The notes beneath the pieces were generated by a model. The model saw only the letters and a program-made list of their open reading frames with translations, was not told where the DNA came from and made no database searches. A stretch of DNA of 64,000 bases from Mycobacterium sp. Aquia_216 (GTDB lineage: Bacteria; Actinomycetota; Actinomycetes; Mycobacteriales; Mycobacteriaceae). Both the position numbers and the translations under genes were made by a program. The DNA is taken from contig NZ_CP113529.1 in assembly GCF_026723865.1 (NCBI RefSeq), forward strand, positions 5,394,001 to 5,458,000. Direction: 5' to 3'. Positions 9,210 through 18,717 of the stretch are shown here, piece after piece. Each line of letters starts with the position of its first letter. Positions within the stretch are counted from its first letter, which is position 1.

Positions 9210-11546
9210 CTACAGCTTGCTGACCGGGGCGTGGTTGTGCATCAACTTGACCCGTCCGGAGCTGCCGAAGTCGATCAGCGACATCGCCGATTCGCCGACG
9301 CCGGAGACTTCCTCGACCCGGCCCAGCCCGTACTTGTCGTGAGTCACGCGATCGCCGGGCGCCAGCACCAGCAGCGGACGCTTGCTTGCTCCGGAGCGGG
9401 TGGGCGCGGCGCGCGGCGTTCCGAACCGTCCGGCACCGCTCACCGGCGCGCTGTAGGACGGGGCCGGTGCAGTGCGCCGCCACTCCATCAGTTCTTGCGG
9501 AATCTCTTGCAGGAAGCGGGATTCGGGGTTAAGCATCGGCTGCCCCCAGGAAGACCGGACAATGGCCCGGCTCACATACAGCCGCTGGCGGGCGCGGGTG
9601 ATGCCCACGTAGGCCAGCCGCCGTTCCTCGGAGAGTTCCATCGGGTCGTCGAGCGCCCGCATGTGCGGGAACATGCCGTCCTCCCAGCCGGTGACAAATA
9701 CCACCGGGAACTCCAGACCCTTCGCGGTGTGCAGGGTCATCAACGTCACCAGGCCCGCGGCGTGCTCGGGAATCTCGTCGGTGTCGGCGACGAGGGAGAC
9801 CCGCTCCAGAAATGACGCCAGCACCCCGGTGTCGGGCACGTCTTCATCCTCGAGGGCCTGTGCGGAATCGTCGAGCGCGGCGGTGTTGGCCTGATCGATG
9901 CTGAATTCGTGTGCGACGCTGACGAGTTCGTTCAGGTTGTCCAGCCGGGCCAGTTCCTGCGGATCGGTTGAGGACTCCAGCTCCCGGCGATATCCGGTGC
10001 GCTCCAGCACCGACTCGACCAGATCGCCGAGGTCGTCGTCGAGGTGGCCCCGCAGCTCGTCCAGCAGCTCGACGAAACCCGAAATCGCCTTCTCTGCACG
10101 GGAATTGAGCATCGGAACTTTGCCTTCGGCGGCGGCGACCAGCGCGTCGGCGAAGCTGGCGCCGGTGTTCTCGGCGTAGACCGCGACACACGCCTCGGCG
10201 CGATCGCCGATGCCGCGGCGCGGGGTGTTGAGGATGCGTCGCATGCTGACCGCGTCGCCCGGGTTGTCCAGCACCCGCAAGTAGGCGACGATGTCGCGGA
10301 TTTCCTTGCGTTCGTAGAAGCGGACTCCCCCGACGACCTTGTACGGAATTCCGGCGCGGATGAACACCTCTTCCAACGATCGCGACGAGTTGTTGGTGCG
10401 ATAGAAGACGGCTACATCGTTATAGGTAATTTCGCCGCGCTGGGCGAGCGCGTCAATTTCTTCGGCCACGAACCTGGCCTCGTCGTGTTCATTGTCGGCG
10501 ACGTAGCCGACGATCAACTCCCCTTCACCGGCGTCGGTCCACAGCCGCTTCTCCCGGCGCCCGGAATTCCGCGCGATCACCGAATTGGCCGCCGACAAAA
10601 TGTTCTGCGTCGAGCGGTAATTCTGCTCGAGCAGAATAGTCGTCGCATCGGGGTAGTCGCGCTCAAACTCCTCGATATTGCGAATGGTCGCGCCGCGGAA
10701 CGCATAGATCGACTGATCGGCATCCCCGACCACACATAATTCCGCGGGCGGCACGTTGTCGTCGGACGAATCACCATCGTCGCGTCCGACCAATTCCCGC
10801 ACCAACACGTACTGCGCGTGGTTGGTGTCCTGATATTCGTCGACCAGGACGTGCCGAAACCGGCGCCGGTAATACTGACCGATCTGCGGGAAGGTCTGCA
10901 GCACCGCGACCGTCTCGCCGATCAGGTCGTCGAAGTCCAACGCGTTGGCCGTCCGCAGCCGCCGCTGGTATTCGCTGTATACCGAGGCGACGGTGCGCGC
11001 CAGATCATCGGATTCGTCCGTGAGATTGGACACAGCCTGGTCCGGATCGATCAGCTCGTTCTTCAGGTTGGAGATGCCGACCGACAGCAGTCGCGGCGAG
11101 TACCGCTTGATGTCCAGGCCCATGTCGCGCCCGATCATCTGCAACAGGCGCCGCGAGTCGTCGGCGTCGTAGATAGAGAAGTTCGAATTGAGGCCTTGGA
11201 TCAGGGAGGCCTGGTTGCGCAGGATGCGCACGCAGGTCGAGTGAAACGTCGACACCCACATCGCGCGGGCGCGGTTGCCGACCAGCCGTACCACCCGTTC
11301 GCGCATCTCAGCAGCGGCCTTATTGGTGAAGGTGATGGCCAGAATCTGTCCGACCCCGACACCGCGCGCGGCGACCAGATAGGCGACGCGACGCGTCAGC
11401 ACCGCGGTCTTCCCGGAGCCCGCGCCCGCCACGATCAGCAGGGGCGAGCCCTCATGTACCACCGCTTGGCGTTGTTGAGGATTAAGGCCGTCGAGCAGCT
11501 GATCGATCCCGGCGGCGAGCTTGGCATCAGTTGCGTGCACAGTCAT
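9210..11546 (-). CDS. uvrD1: ATP-dependent DNA helicase UvrD1/PcrA
   Basis: This 778-residue SF1A helicase has the Q motif (LNPQQRQAV), Walker A (AGAGSGKT, near residue 60), Walker B (DEYQDTN), motif III (GDADQSIYAFRG) and motif VI (LAYVGITRARQRL). The C-terminal 50 residues form the Tudor-like RNA polymerase-binding domain typical of PcrA/UvrD (PGDRVTHDKYGLGRVEEV). It unwinds DNA in nucleotide excision repair; M. tuberculosis UvrD1 is stimulated by Ku, whose gene is 20 kb away. It faces the chorismate mutase gene divergently. Confidence 0.97.
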   Translation of the reverse strand: MTVHATDAKLAAGIDQLLDGLNPQQRQAVVHEGSPLLIVAGAGSGKTAVLTRRVAYLVAARGVGVGQILAITFTNKAAAEMRERVVRLVGNRARAMWVSTFHSTCVRILRNQASLIQGLNSNFSIYDADDSRRLLQMIGRDMGLDIKRYSPRLLSVGISNLKNELIDPDQAVSNLTDESDDLARTVASVYSEYQRRLRTANALDFDDLIGETVAVLQTFPQIGQYYRRRFRHVLVDEYQDTNHAQYVLVRELVGRDDGDSSDDNVPPAELCVVGDADQSIYAFRGATIRNIEEFERDYPDATTILLEQNYRSTQNILSAANSVIARNSGRREKRLWTDAGEGELIVGYVADNEHDEARFVAEEIDALAQRGEITYNDVAVFYRTNNSSRSLEEVFIRAGIPYKVVGGVRFYERKEIRDIVAYLRVLDNPGDAVSMRRILNTPRRGIGDRAEACVAVYAENTGASFADALVAAAEGKVPMLNSRAEKAISGFVELLDELRGHLDDDLGDLVESVLERTGYRRELESSTDPQELARLDNLNELVSVAHEFSIDQANTAALDDSAQALEDEDVPDTGVLASFLERVSLVADTDEIPEHAAGLVTLMTLHTAKGLEFPVVFVTGWEDGMFPHMRALDDPMELSEERRLAYVGITRARQRLYVSRAIVRSSWGQPMLNPESRFLQEIPQELMEWRRTAPAPSYSAPVSGAGRFGTPRAAPTRSGASKRPLLVLAPGDRVTHDKYGLGRVEEVSGVGESAMSLIDFGSSGRVKLMHNHAPVSKL

Positions 11547-11895
11547 GTCTGCCTAAATTTACCGCTACCCGCCGACGAGAAAGGCCCAGGCTACGGCCCC
11601 CAAGCAAGGTGAGGTTGCTGAACTCGTCGTTTTGCCTCGGGGGGTCCGAGCGTGTGGCACACTCGTTACATGGACAATGCACAGCTCCATCGCCGCCTAT
11701 CGATCCTCGAGTGGCGTCGCCGATTTTACTGTGGGTACCGCCCAGCGGTCCCCATGGTCTAGCTGTGGATGCTAGAGCCCTGTGGTCCGCCTTCGGATTC
11801 AGGGCTCAAACTTTTTCCAAAGCCGGATAACGTTTTCAAGCCCAATAGCGAACAAGACCAAAAGAACAACATCAAAACAACACGGGGGTGTAGGG
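11547..11895. other. Divergent intergenic region, uvrD1 / chorismate mutase
   Basis: About 350 bp without a convincing gene. It must hold the promoters for both divergent genes. GGATAACGTTTT near 11825 repeats a motif also seen twice before the LytM gene (GGATAACGT at 7485, AGATAACGT at 7504). No RNA structure was identified. Confidence 0.5.
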
Positions 11896-12168
11896 ATGAG
11901 CGTCGAGATGATCGACATTGAACAGTTGGCGAACATTGAAGAGTTGCGTCTTGAGATCGACCGGCTCGATGCCGAGATACTCGCCGCTGTCCAGAGGCGC
12001 GCCGAAGTTTCTCGCGAGATCGGCCGGGCCCGGATGGCATCCGGCGGCACCCGGTTGGTCCACAGCCGGGAAATGAAGGTTATCCAGCGCTACAGCGAGC
12101 TCGGCCCGGAAGGTAAAGACCTGGCGATGCTGTTGCTGCGGCTGGGCAGGGGCCGGCTCGGCCACTAA
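11896..12168 (+). CDS. AroQ-type intracellular chorismate mutase (Rv0948c-like)
   Basis: This 90-residue all-helical protein belongs to the AroQ-delta subclass that converts chorismate to prephenate for Phe/Tyr synthesis. It shows LRLEIDRLDAEILAAVQRRAEVSREIGRAR, GGTRLVHSREMKVIQRYSELG and a conserved C-terminal RLGRGRLGH. In M. tuberculosis the enzyme is weak alone and activated by DAHP synthase AroG, with the C-terminal tail important for the contact; that tail is intact. The start is the ATG at 11896 behind GGGTGTAGGG. The frame is open further upstream without similarity. Confidence 0.93.
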   Translation: MSVEMIDIEQLANIEELRLEIDRLDAEILAAVQRRAEVSREIGRARMASGGTRLVHSREMKVIQRYSELGPEGKDLAMLLLRLGRGRLGH

Positions 12169-12170
12169 AG

Positions 12171-12193
12171 ATCCTCAGTATCGAGGATTATTT
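12171..12193 (+). terminator. Possible weak terminator after chorismate mutase
   Basis: ATCCTC and GAGGAT form a 6-bp stem around a 6-nt loop, followed by TATTT, beginning 3 bp past the stop codon. The stem is short, so this is tentative. Confidence 0.35.
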
Positions 12194-12279
12194 CTACCGC
12201 CAATTTCGGTATTGCCCGGGCGTTTTGCGCTGGCCGCCAGCGGTGGCTGTGGCCGGTGAGTCGGCACTAGGGTCGAACC

Positions 12280-13944
12280 ATGACCTCCGTGCTGACTATC
12301 TCCGACATCACTGCCACCCCGGCGTGGGACGCCCTGCGTAGGCATCACGAACAAGTCGGCGAAACCCACCTCCGCCAATTCTTCGACGACGACCCGGATC
12401 GCGGCCGCGATCTGACCGTGACGGTCGGCGACCTCTACATCGACTACAGCAAGCACCGTGTCACCCGCGAGACGCTGCGCCTGCTGATCGACCTGGCACG
12501 GGCGGCCAATCTCGAAGAGCGCCGGGATCAAATGTTCTCCGGCGTGCACATCAATACCTCAGAGGATCGCGCGGTCCTGCACACCGCACTTCGGTTGCCC
12601 CGGGATTCCGAGTTGGTTGTCGACGGCCACAACGTCGTCGAGGACGTCCACAGCGTGCTGGATGCGATGGGTGATTTCACCGACCGGCTGCGCAATGGTG
12701 AGTGGACGGGGGCCACCGGGGAACGGATCAAGACGGTGGTCAACATCGGCATCGGCGGATCGGACCTCGGTCCGGTGATGGTGTACCAAGCGCTGCGCCA
12801 TTACGCGGACGCGGGTATTTCGGCGCGCTTCGTCTCCAACGTCGATCCGGCCGACCTGGTCGCCACCCTGGCCGAGTTAGAGCCGGCCACAACGCTTTTC
12901 ATCGTCGCGTCCAAGACATTCTCCACCCTGGAGACGCTGACCAACGCGACCGCGGCGCGCCGCTGGCTGACCGACGCGCTCGGTGATTCGGCAGTATCCA
13001 AGCATTTCGTCGCCGTCTCGACCAACAAGCGTCTGGTCGACGAATTCGGAATCAACACCGACAACATGTTCGGGTTCTGGGATTGGGTAGGTGGGCGCTA
13101 CTCGGTCGATTCCGCGATCGGGCTGTCGGTGATGGCGGTGATCGGCCGAGAGGCCTTCGCCGACTTCCTGTCCGGGTTCCACATCGTCGACGAACACTTC
13201 AAGACCGTCCCGCTGGAGTCCAACGCGCCGGTGCTGCTCGGTCTTATCGGGCTCTGGTACTCCAACTTCTTCGACGCGCAGTCGCGCGCCGTGCTGCCCT
13301 ACTCCAACGACTTGGCTCGGTTTGCCGCGTACCTGCAACAGCTGACCATGGAGTCCAACGGCAAGTCGACACGCGCCGACGGCAAGCCGGTGACCACTGA
13401 GACCGGCGAAATCTTTTGGGGCGAACCAGGAACCAACGGCCAGCATGCTTTTTACCAATTGATCCACCAGGGCACCCGTCTGGTGCCTGCCGATTTCATC
13501 GGCTTTAGCCAGCCCACCGACGATCTGCCCACCGCCGACGGCACTGGCAGTATGCACGACCTGTTGATGAGCAATTTCTTCGCGCAGACCCAGGTGCTGG
13601 CGTTCGGCAAAACCGCGGCGGAAATCGCCGCCGAGGGCACGCCCGCCGAGGTGGTGCCGCACAAGGTCATGCCCGGCAACCGACCGTCCACTTCGATTCT
13701 GGGCGAACGGCTTACGCCTTCAGCGGTGGGACAGCTGATCGCGCTCTACGAGCATCAGGTGTTCACCGAAGGCGTGGTGTGGGGAATCGACTCGTTCGAT
13801 CAGTGGGGTGTCGAGCTGGGCAAGACGCAGGCCAAGGCGCTGCTTCCGGTGCTCACCAGCGACAGCTCCCCCGCGCCCCAGTCCGACAGCTCGACGGATG
13901 CCCTGGTCCGTCGCTACCGCACCGAACGAGGCCGGGTCAGCTAG
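12280..13944 (+). CDS. pgi: Glucose-6-phosphate isomerase
   Basis: This 554-residue enzyme interconverts glucose-6-phosphate and fructose-6-phosphate. Both family signatures are present: [16 protein letters not shown] near residue 268 and the segment with [18 protein letters not shown] near residue 382. The sugar-phosphate-binding stretch [13 protein letters not shown] (near residue 155) and SKTFSTLET (near residue 210) are also clear. The length is normal. It lies 111 bp downstream of chorismate mutase on the same strand and converges with the SDR gene. Confidence 0.98.
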   Translation: MTSVLTISDITATPAWDALRRHHEQVGETHLRQFFDDDPDRGRDLTVTVGDLYIDYSKHRVTRETLRLLIDLARAANLEERRDQMFSGVHINTSEDRAVLHTALRLPRDSELVVDGHNVVEDVHSVLDAMGDFTDRLRNGEWTGATGERIKTVVNIGIGGSDLGPVMVYQALRHYADAGISARFVSNVDPADLVATLAELEPATTLFIVASKTFSTLETLTNATAARRWLTDALGDSAVSKHFVAVSTNKRLVDEFGINTDNMFGFWDWVGGRYSVDSAIGLSVMAVIGREAFADFLSGFHIVDEHFKTVPLESNAPVLLGLIGLWYSNFFDAQSRAVLPYSNDLARFAAYLQQLTMESNGKSTRADGKPVTTETGEIFWGEPGTNGQHAFYQLIHQGTRLVPADFIGFSQPTDDLPTADGTGSMHDLLMSNFFAQTQVLAFGKTAAEIAAEGTPAEVVPHKVMPGNRPSTSILGERLTPSAVGQLIALYEHQVFTEGVVWGIDSFDQWGVELGKTQAKALLPVLTSDSSPAPQSDSSTDALVRRYRTERGRVS

Positions 13945-13971
13945 TCGCTCTCAACCGGTCCGGCGCTGACC

Positions 13972-14721
13972 TTAGGCGAACGGCTTGGTCAGCGGCGGCG
14001 GCAGCACCCGCATCAGCTGCACCAGCGGCGCCCACGGCCATCGCGGCACCACGGCCCGTCCGGGCTCGCGCTCGATGGCAGCGACGAGGGCCTTGACGCC
14101 AGTTTCGTTGTCCACCATCAGAATTGTGCTTGCCGATTTGGCGGTCATCTCCGACTCGATGTAGCCGGGCTCGATCACCGAGACCTTGATCGGGCCCTTG
14201 GCATACTCCGCGCGCAGCGACTCCCCCAGGGAACGCACCCCGGCTTTGCTTGCGCAATAAGCAGCTTTGACACCCGGCACGCCGGCGTGGCCCAGCACCG
14301 ACGAGATCAGCACCAGATGGCCCGAGCCGTTCTTGGTGAACATCTCCAGAGCCGTTTCGATCTGCACCAGCGCGGCCACCAGGTTGGTCTCGATGGTCTT
14401 CTTGTTCGCCCATAATTTGCCGGAGCCCAGCCGGGCGCCGCTGCCAATGCCGGCGTTGACGACGATGCGGTCGATGCCGCCGAGCTCGTCGCTCAGCTCC
14501 GCGAAAACCTTCGGCACCTGCTCGTGCTCCCGAACATCCAGCGTGGCGACCGCGAGCTTGATCGCGGGATACTGTTGCGCCAGCTCGGCTTTCAGCTCGT
14601 CGAGCCGGTCGGTTCGACGGGCGCACAGCGCCAGGTCGCGACCTTTGGCGGCAAAGGAACGCGCCATCCCGGCGCCCAGGCCGGAGCTGGCGCCGGTGAT
14701 GAGGATCTTCTGGCGAGTCAC
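13972..14721 (-). CDS. Short-chain dehydrogenase/reductase (Rv0945-like)
   Basis: The 249-residue classical SDR has TGASSGLGAGMA (cofactor-binding TGxxxGxG, residues 9-20), NAGIGSG (about 89) and the catalytic Ser-Tyr-Lys set in ISSVLGHAG and YCASKAG (about 139-160). CARRTDR after the second strand favours NADP(H). The start is GTG at 14721; the frame continues open upstream only as antisense or overlap of the Fpg-like gene. It is 41 bp downstream of that gene. The substrate is unknown. Confidence 0.88.
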   Translation of the reverse strand: MTRQKILITGASSGLGAGMARSFAAKGRDLALCARRTDRLDELKAELAQQYPAIKLAVATLDVREHEQVPKVFAELSDELGGIDRIVVNAGIGSGARLGSGKLWANKKTIETNLVAALVQIETALEMFTKNGSGHLVLISSVLGHAGVPGVKAAYCASKAGVRSLGESLRAEYAKGPIKVSVIEPGYIESEMTAKSASTILMVDNETGVKALVAAIEREPGRAVVPRWPWAPLVQLMRVLPPPLTKPFA

Positions 14722-14762
14722 CCGGGCAGCATATCGACAGGTGTCAGGTGCCGGCAGATCGG

Positions 14763-15626
14763 CTACTTGAGCAGCCGAGACATGCGCCGATCGGCCAGCA
14801 CCTTGCCGCCGGTCTGGCACGTCGGGCAGTACTGAAAAGACTTGTCCGCGAACGACACTTCCCGCACAGTGTCCCCGCATACCGGGCAGGGCAGCCCGGT
14901 GCGGGCGTGCACCCGCAGCCCGGAGCGCTTCTCCCCTTTGAGCATCGCGGCTCCCTGGCCGACGGAACGGTGCACCGCATCGGTCAACACCGAGATCATC
15001 GCGTCGTGCAGGGTGATGAGCTGTTCGCGCGTCAGCTTCCCGGCCGTGGCGAACGGCGAGATCCTGGCGACGTGCAGGATTTCGTCGCTGTAGGCATTGC
15101 CGATCCCGGCCATCACCTTCTGGTCGGTGATCACGGTCTTGATCCGGCCGGTATTGCCGGCCAGCACCCCCGCCAAGTCGTCGGCACTCAGATCCAGGGC
15201 GTCCGGGCCCAGCGCGGCGATCCCGGGCACCTGCTCGGGATCGTCGACCAGCCACACCGCTAGCCGCTTCTGGGTGCCGGCCTCGGTCAGGTCGAAGCCC
15301 GGCCCGGTCCCGGGAACGCCCAGGTGGACGCGTAGCGCGATCGGCCCCTTGCCCGGCCGCAGCGGCGCCGCGGCCAGCTTGTCCGACCAGCGCAGCCAGC
15401 CCGCGCGCGACAGGTGCGCGATCAACAGCAGATTCTCCGCCTGCAGCCCCAGGTACTTACCCCACCGGTTGGCTCCGGTAATCGTCAGGCCGTGCAGGGC
15501 CGTGATCGGCGGATCGAAGGTTTTCAGGACGGACAGCGCCCCGACGTCAACGCGACCGATGGTCGATCCCACGGCATGGCGCCGCAGGTGGTCGACCAGC
15601 GCTTCGATCTCGGGCAGTTCGGGCAC
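14763..15626 (-). CDS. Fpg/Nei-family DNA glycosylase (Rv0944-like, full length)
   Basis: The 287-residue protein begins MPELPEIE, so the catalytic Pro1 and Glu2 of formamidopyrimidine-DNA glycosylases are present. The helix-two-turn-helix region (MAGIGNAYSDEILH, near residue 170) and a C-terminal zinc finger (CPVCG...YCPTC) are intact. The family removes oxidised bases such as 8-oxoguanine and nicks abasic sites. The M. tuberculosis counterpart Rv0944 is, as I recall, much shorter, whereas this copy looks complete. It is co-directional with the SDR and cobF genes. Confidence 0.88.
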   Translation of the reverse strand: MPELPEIEALVDHLRRHAVGSTIGRVDVGALSVLKTFDPPITALHGLTITGANRWGKYLGLQAENLLLIAHLSRAGWLRWSDKLAAAPLRPGKGPIALRVHLGVPGTGPGFDLTEAGTQKRLAVWLVDDPEQVPGIAALGPDALDLSADDLAGVLAGNTGRIKTVITDQKVMAGIGNAYSDEILHVARISPFATAGKLTREQLITLHDAMISVLTDAVHRSVGQGAAMLKGEKRSGLRVHARTGLPCPVCGDTVREVSFADKSFQYCPTCQTGGKVLADRRMSRLLK

Positions 15627-15669
15627 ACATTCAGTTTGCCGATCGCGGCTGTGCAGTGTCCATCGAGGC

Positions 15670-16422
15670 TCACGGCGCCCGCAATAAATAGGTATCCATG
15701 ATCCAGCCGTGCCGCTCGCGGGCCTGCGAACGCAGCGCCGCGATCCGCGACCCCACCTCGCCGACAGTGCCCTTCACCAGCAGTTCGTCGTCGGTGCCCA
15801 GGTAGGCGCCCCACCAGATCCGGGTATCGGGGCGGCAGTTCTGAAACGAGCAGTCCGCGTCGAGCATCACCACCGCCGAGCCCGACAGCGGGTGCGTGCG
15901 CAGCTGCCTACCGGTGGTGATCAGCACCGGTTCGCCGACGTCATTGAGCGGGATGCGGTGCCGGGCGGTCAGCGCCTGAACGGCGGTGATGCCAGGGACG
16001 ACGTCGAACGTGAACTCCACCTCGGCGGCGACCGCGTCGAGGATCCGCAGCGTGCTGTCGTAGAGCGACGGGTCGCCCCAGGCCAGGAACGCACCGACGC
16101 CGTCGGGCCCCAGCTCGGTGACAATGGCCTGCGCCCAGATCCGCGTGCGCGCCGCATGCCAGTCAGCAACCGCTTCCCGGTAATCGCCTTGCCGGTCGCC
16201 CGGATCCGCCCGCTTTGGATCGGGCAACTCCACGAACCGATAGCCCGGTTCGCGGATGAACCGCGTGCAGATCTCCCGTCGCAGCCCCACCAGGTCGCTT
16301 TTCGCCTCGCCCTTGTCCATCGCGAAGAACACCTGAGTGTCGTTGAGCGCCGCGATCGCCTGGACGGTCACGTAGTCGGGGTCCCCGGCGCCGATACCGA
16401 TCACGTGGATATGCCGACTCAC
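15670..16422 (-). CDS. cobF: Precorrin-6A synthase (deacetylating)
   Basis: The 250-residue tetrapyrrole methylase has the N-terminal IGIGAGDPDYVTVQA motif (residues 8-22), GAFLAWGDPSLYDS (about 112) and VVPGITAVQAL (about 140). It matches CobF, which methylates C1 of precorrin-5 and releases acetate in aerobic cobalamin synthesis. It lies 43 bp upstream of the Fpg-like gene, away from any other cob gene in the window. It is divergent from the diiron oxygenase gene. Confidence 0.9.
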   Translation of the reverse strand: MSRHIHVIGIGAGDPDYVTVQAIAALNDTQVFFAMDKGEAKSDLVGLRREICTRFIREPGYRFVELPDPKRADPGDRQGDYREAVADWHAARTRIWAQAIVTELGPDGVGAFLAWGDPSLYDSTLRILDAVAAEVEFTFDVVPGITAVQALTARHRIPLNDVGEPVLITTGRQLRTHPLSGSAVVMLDADCSFQNCRPDTRIWWGAYLGTDDELLVKGTVGEVGSRIAALRSQARERHGWIMDTYLLRAP

Positions 16423-16495
16423 CCGCTACCTCCTGACGCTCGTTTCCCGTCACATTGCCGAATCGCAACCTCAAACACCTAGTCGGGACCTCAAG

Positions 16496-16513
16496 TACCC
16501 AGTACCATGGGTA
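16496..16513. promoter_or_regulatory. Inverted repeat upstream of the diiron oxygenase gene
   Basis: TACCCA-GTACCA-TGGGTA is a perfect 6-bp inverted repeat with a 6-nt spacer, 34 bp before the ATG at 16547 and 73 bp from the cobF start. It is a plausible operator for a dimeric repressor (TetR-type, for example). No regulator gene adjoins it. Confidence 0.45.
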
Positions 16514-16546
16514 TCGTCTGAAGCACCCAATGGAGGGACGCCAGCG

Positions 16547-17500
16547 ATGACTCGCGCCGAGACGATGCAGAGCGAAGCGATGAGGAGTGGCGCCATGACC
16601 TCAGCGGTGCGGCCAGGTGGGCCGAGTCGGGAAGAATTCTCGGAACGGTTATTGAAGGGCTCGGTCAAGAAGTCCTACGAGCCGACTGTCGACATCGACT
16701 GGGATGCTCCGCTGGACCCGGAGAAGTTTTATCTGCCGCCCCGGCTGGTCTCTCTGTACGGCACCCCGATGTGGGACGAGATGACCCGCGAGCAACAGAT
16801 CGAGCTGTCCCGCCAGGAACTGGTGAACACCCTCTCGGCCGGAATCTGGTTCGAGAACATGCTCAATCAATCGTTGTTGCGCACGATCCTGCATGAGGAC
16901 CCCACCAGCCGGTCGACGCATTACAAGCTGACCGAGCTGGGCGACGAAACCCGGCACATGGTGATGTTCGGCAAGGCCATTGAGCGCATCGGGGCCAAGC
17001 CGGTGCGCCCGCGGCTGTGGCACCGGATGATCATCAACGCCTTGCCACTGGCGTTCCAGCGCGGCTCGATGCTGTGGATGGCCGCACTGATCGGTGAAGA
17101 GATTTTCGATTCGCTGCAACGGCAAATGTTGGACGATCCGGAATTGCAGCCGATTATCCAGCGGCTCATGCGAATTCACGTGACCGAAGAAGCCCGCCAT
17201 ATTCAGTTCGCGCGCGACGGCGCCCGCAAGCGTGCGCAGACGATGCCGCGCTTGAACAAATGGTTCATGGCCAACATCAACGGGTTCGGTGGCTACTTCT
17301 TCCGTTACCTGTTCAGCAGTCCCATCCCCTACGCGCGGACCGGGCTGGACCCGAAACGAGCACGAGCGACGGCGCGCAGCAATCCGCACCGCCACGAGAC
17401 ACAGGTGTCCGGCTTTGCGCCGCTCGCAGCGTTTTTGACCGAGAACGGCTTGCTGGGCCCGATCGCGCGGCGCGGCTGGAAGCGCACCAAGTTTCTGTGA
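16547..17500 (+). CDS. AurF-like diiron oxygenase
   Basis: The 317-residue helical protein carries paired diiron motifs: ELGDETRHMVMF near residue 130, IGEEIFD near residue 183 and HVTEEARHIQFA near residue 210. This matches the AurF family (p-aminobenzoate N-oxygenase), non-haem diiron enzymes that oxidise amines. The natural substrate is not evident. The start at 16547 gives a Met-rich N-terminus with further ATGs at 16556, 16571 and 16586, so the true start could be internal. The stop overlaps the GTG of the flavoprotein gene by 4 bp, implying coupling. Confidence 0.85.
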   Translation: MTRAETMQSEAMRSGAMTSAVRPGGPSREEFSERLLKGSVKKSYEPTVDIDWDAPLDPEKFYLPPRLVSLYGTPMWDEMTREQQIELSRQELVNTLSAGIWFENMLNQSLLRTILHEDPTSRSTHYKLTELGDETRHMVMFGKAIERIGAKPVRPRLWHRMIINALPLAFQRGSMLWMAALIGEEIFDSLQRQMLDDPELQPIIQRLMRIHVTEEARHIQFARDGARKRAQTMPRLNKWFMANINGFGGYFFRYLFSSPIPYARTGLDPKRARATARSNPHRHETQVSGFAPLAAFLTENGLLGPIARRGWKRTKFL

Positions 17501-18717
17501 GCCCGCCGCGCGTCATCATCATCGGCGCCGGGGACCGCGGCCGCGGCGTCGCAACCGAGTTGCTCAACGCGGGCATCACTGACTTCGTCACCGTGCCGAG
17601 CGACGACGACATCGCTTCGGTGTTCGACGACGACACTGACACCTGGGCACTGAACGGCACTGGCGGCCAAAACTATCGAGCCGAAGTCGTCATCGCCGCC
17701 GAGCCGCGGATGCTCGTACCGTGGATACCAGAGCTAGCCGGGCACAATGACTTTCGCGGCACGTCGATTCACGCGGCGCAGTGGGACGCCGACTTCGATC
17801 CCGGCGGCAAGCACGTCGCGATCATCGGCGCCGACGCCAGCGCCGGTCATTACCTGCGACAGTTGACCGCCGCGGCGACCTCGGTCACCGTTTTCGCGCA
17901 CCCACCGCGCCGGATCGTCGCCGAGTTGCCGTTGCCGGCGACCCGTGTCAAGCGATGGCTGAGCCGCCAGACCCGGGCTGCGTTGGGCGGTCGGCAATCT
18001 CCACCCGCGCTTGTGGCATCGGCGATTAGCGCTATCACCCCGTCGGGCGTCCGCACCAGCGATGGTGTCGACCACCGAGCGGACGCGATTATCTACGGCA
18101 CCGGATTCACGATTCCCGATCGCATTCCCCGGCTGGTCGGTGCCGGCGGGTTGTCCCTCAAACAGGCCTGGGTCGACGGCACCGAGCCCTTCCTGGGCGT
18201 CGCGATCTACGGCTTCCCCAACTACTTCCTGATCACCGGGCCCGACGTTGGTAGCCAAATTCGCTACGTCGTCGAATGCATCGGGCTGATGAAACGCAGT
18301 GGCAGCGCTCGTATCGAGGTACTGCGCAGCAGTCAGCAGGTATTCAACGAGCGCGCCCATTTGCGCCCCGCTGCCGCATTCCGGCCGGCATCGGCGTTCG
18401 ATCTGTCGTCCGGCGCCCCCTCCGGCAATCAGACCTACGACGGTATGGCAACGCTGACAATCGCCGGCACGTCCCATTCGGTGCGCGTGCGCCTGGCCGG
18501 GCACCTGGACCCGATCGACGGCCGTTACCACTGGCAGGGAACGCTTTTTAGCGCGCCGGGAGAGTCGCCACCGGACGACGAACTCAGGCAGATTCGAACG
18601 GCGACGCTCACAGTGGGTGAGCGCAGCGCGACGGCCCGCATCGTCGAGCAGACGCCCTGGGGCACCCATGCGGTCGCCGGGGTGGGCCCTCCCCCTTACG
18701 CGATGCCCGCATTCTGA
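17497..18717 (+). CDS. Shortened flavin monooxygenase with C-terminal DUF4873
   Basis: The 406-residue protein starts GTG within the stop of the diiron gene (GTGA overlap). It has an N-terminal dinucleotide-binding motif (IIIGAGDRGRG), a second Rossmann motif (VAIIGADASAGHYL near residue 108), the ADAIIYGTGF segment near residue 195, and a C-terminal DUF4873-like beta domain from about residue 305 (YDGMATLTIAG onwards). Compared with Baeyer-Villiger/FMO enzymes of about 490 residues, the stretch between the first FAD motif and the second Rossmann domain is strongly shortened, and the GGTW-type FAD segment is missing. It resembles Rv0943c. It could be a reductase or partner for the diiron oxygenase rather than a free-standing monooxygenase. 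Confidence 0.7.
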   Translation: MSPPRVIIIGAGDRGRGVATELLNAGITDFVTVPSDDDIASVFDDDTDTWALNGTGGQNYRAEVVIAAEPRMLVPWIPELAGHNDFRGTSIHAAQWDADFDPGGKHVAIIGADASAGHYLRQLTAAATSVTVFAHPPRRIVAELPLPATRVKRWLSRQTRAALGGRQSPPALVASAISAITPSGVRTSDGVDHRADAIIYGTGFTIPDRIPRLVGAGGLSLKQAWVDGTEPFLGVAIYGFPNYFLITGPDVGSQIRYVVECIGLMKRSGSARIEVLRSSQQVFNERAHLRPAAAFRPASAFDLSSGAPSGNQTYDGMATLTIAGTSHSVRVRLAGHLDPIDGRYHWQGTLFSAPGESPPDDELRQIRTATLTVGERSATARIVEQTPWGTHAVAGVGPPPYAMPAF

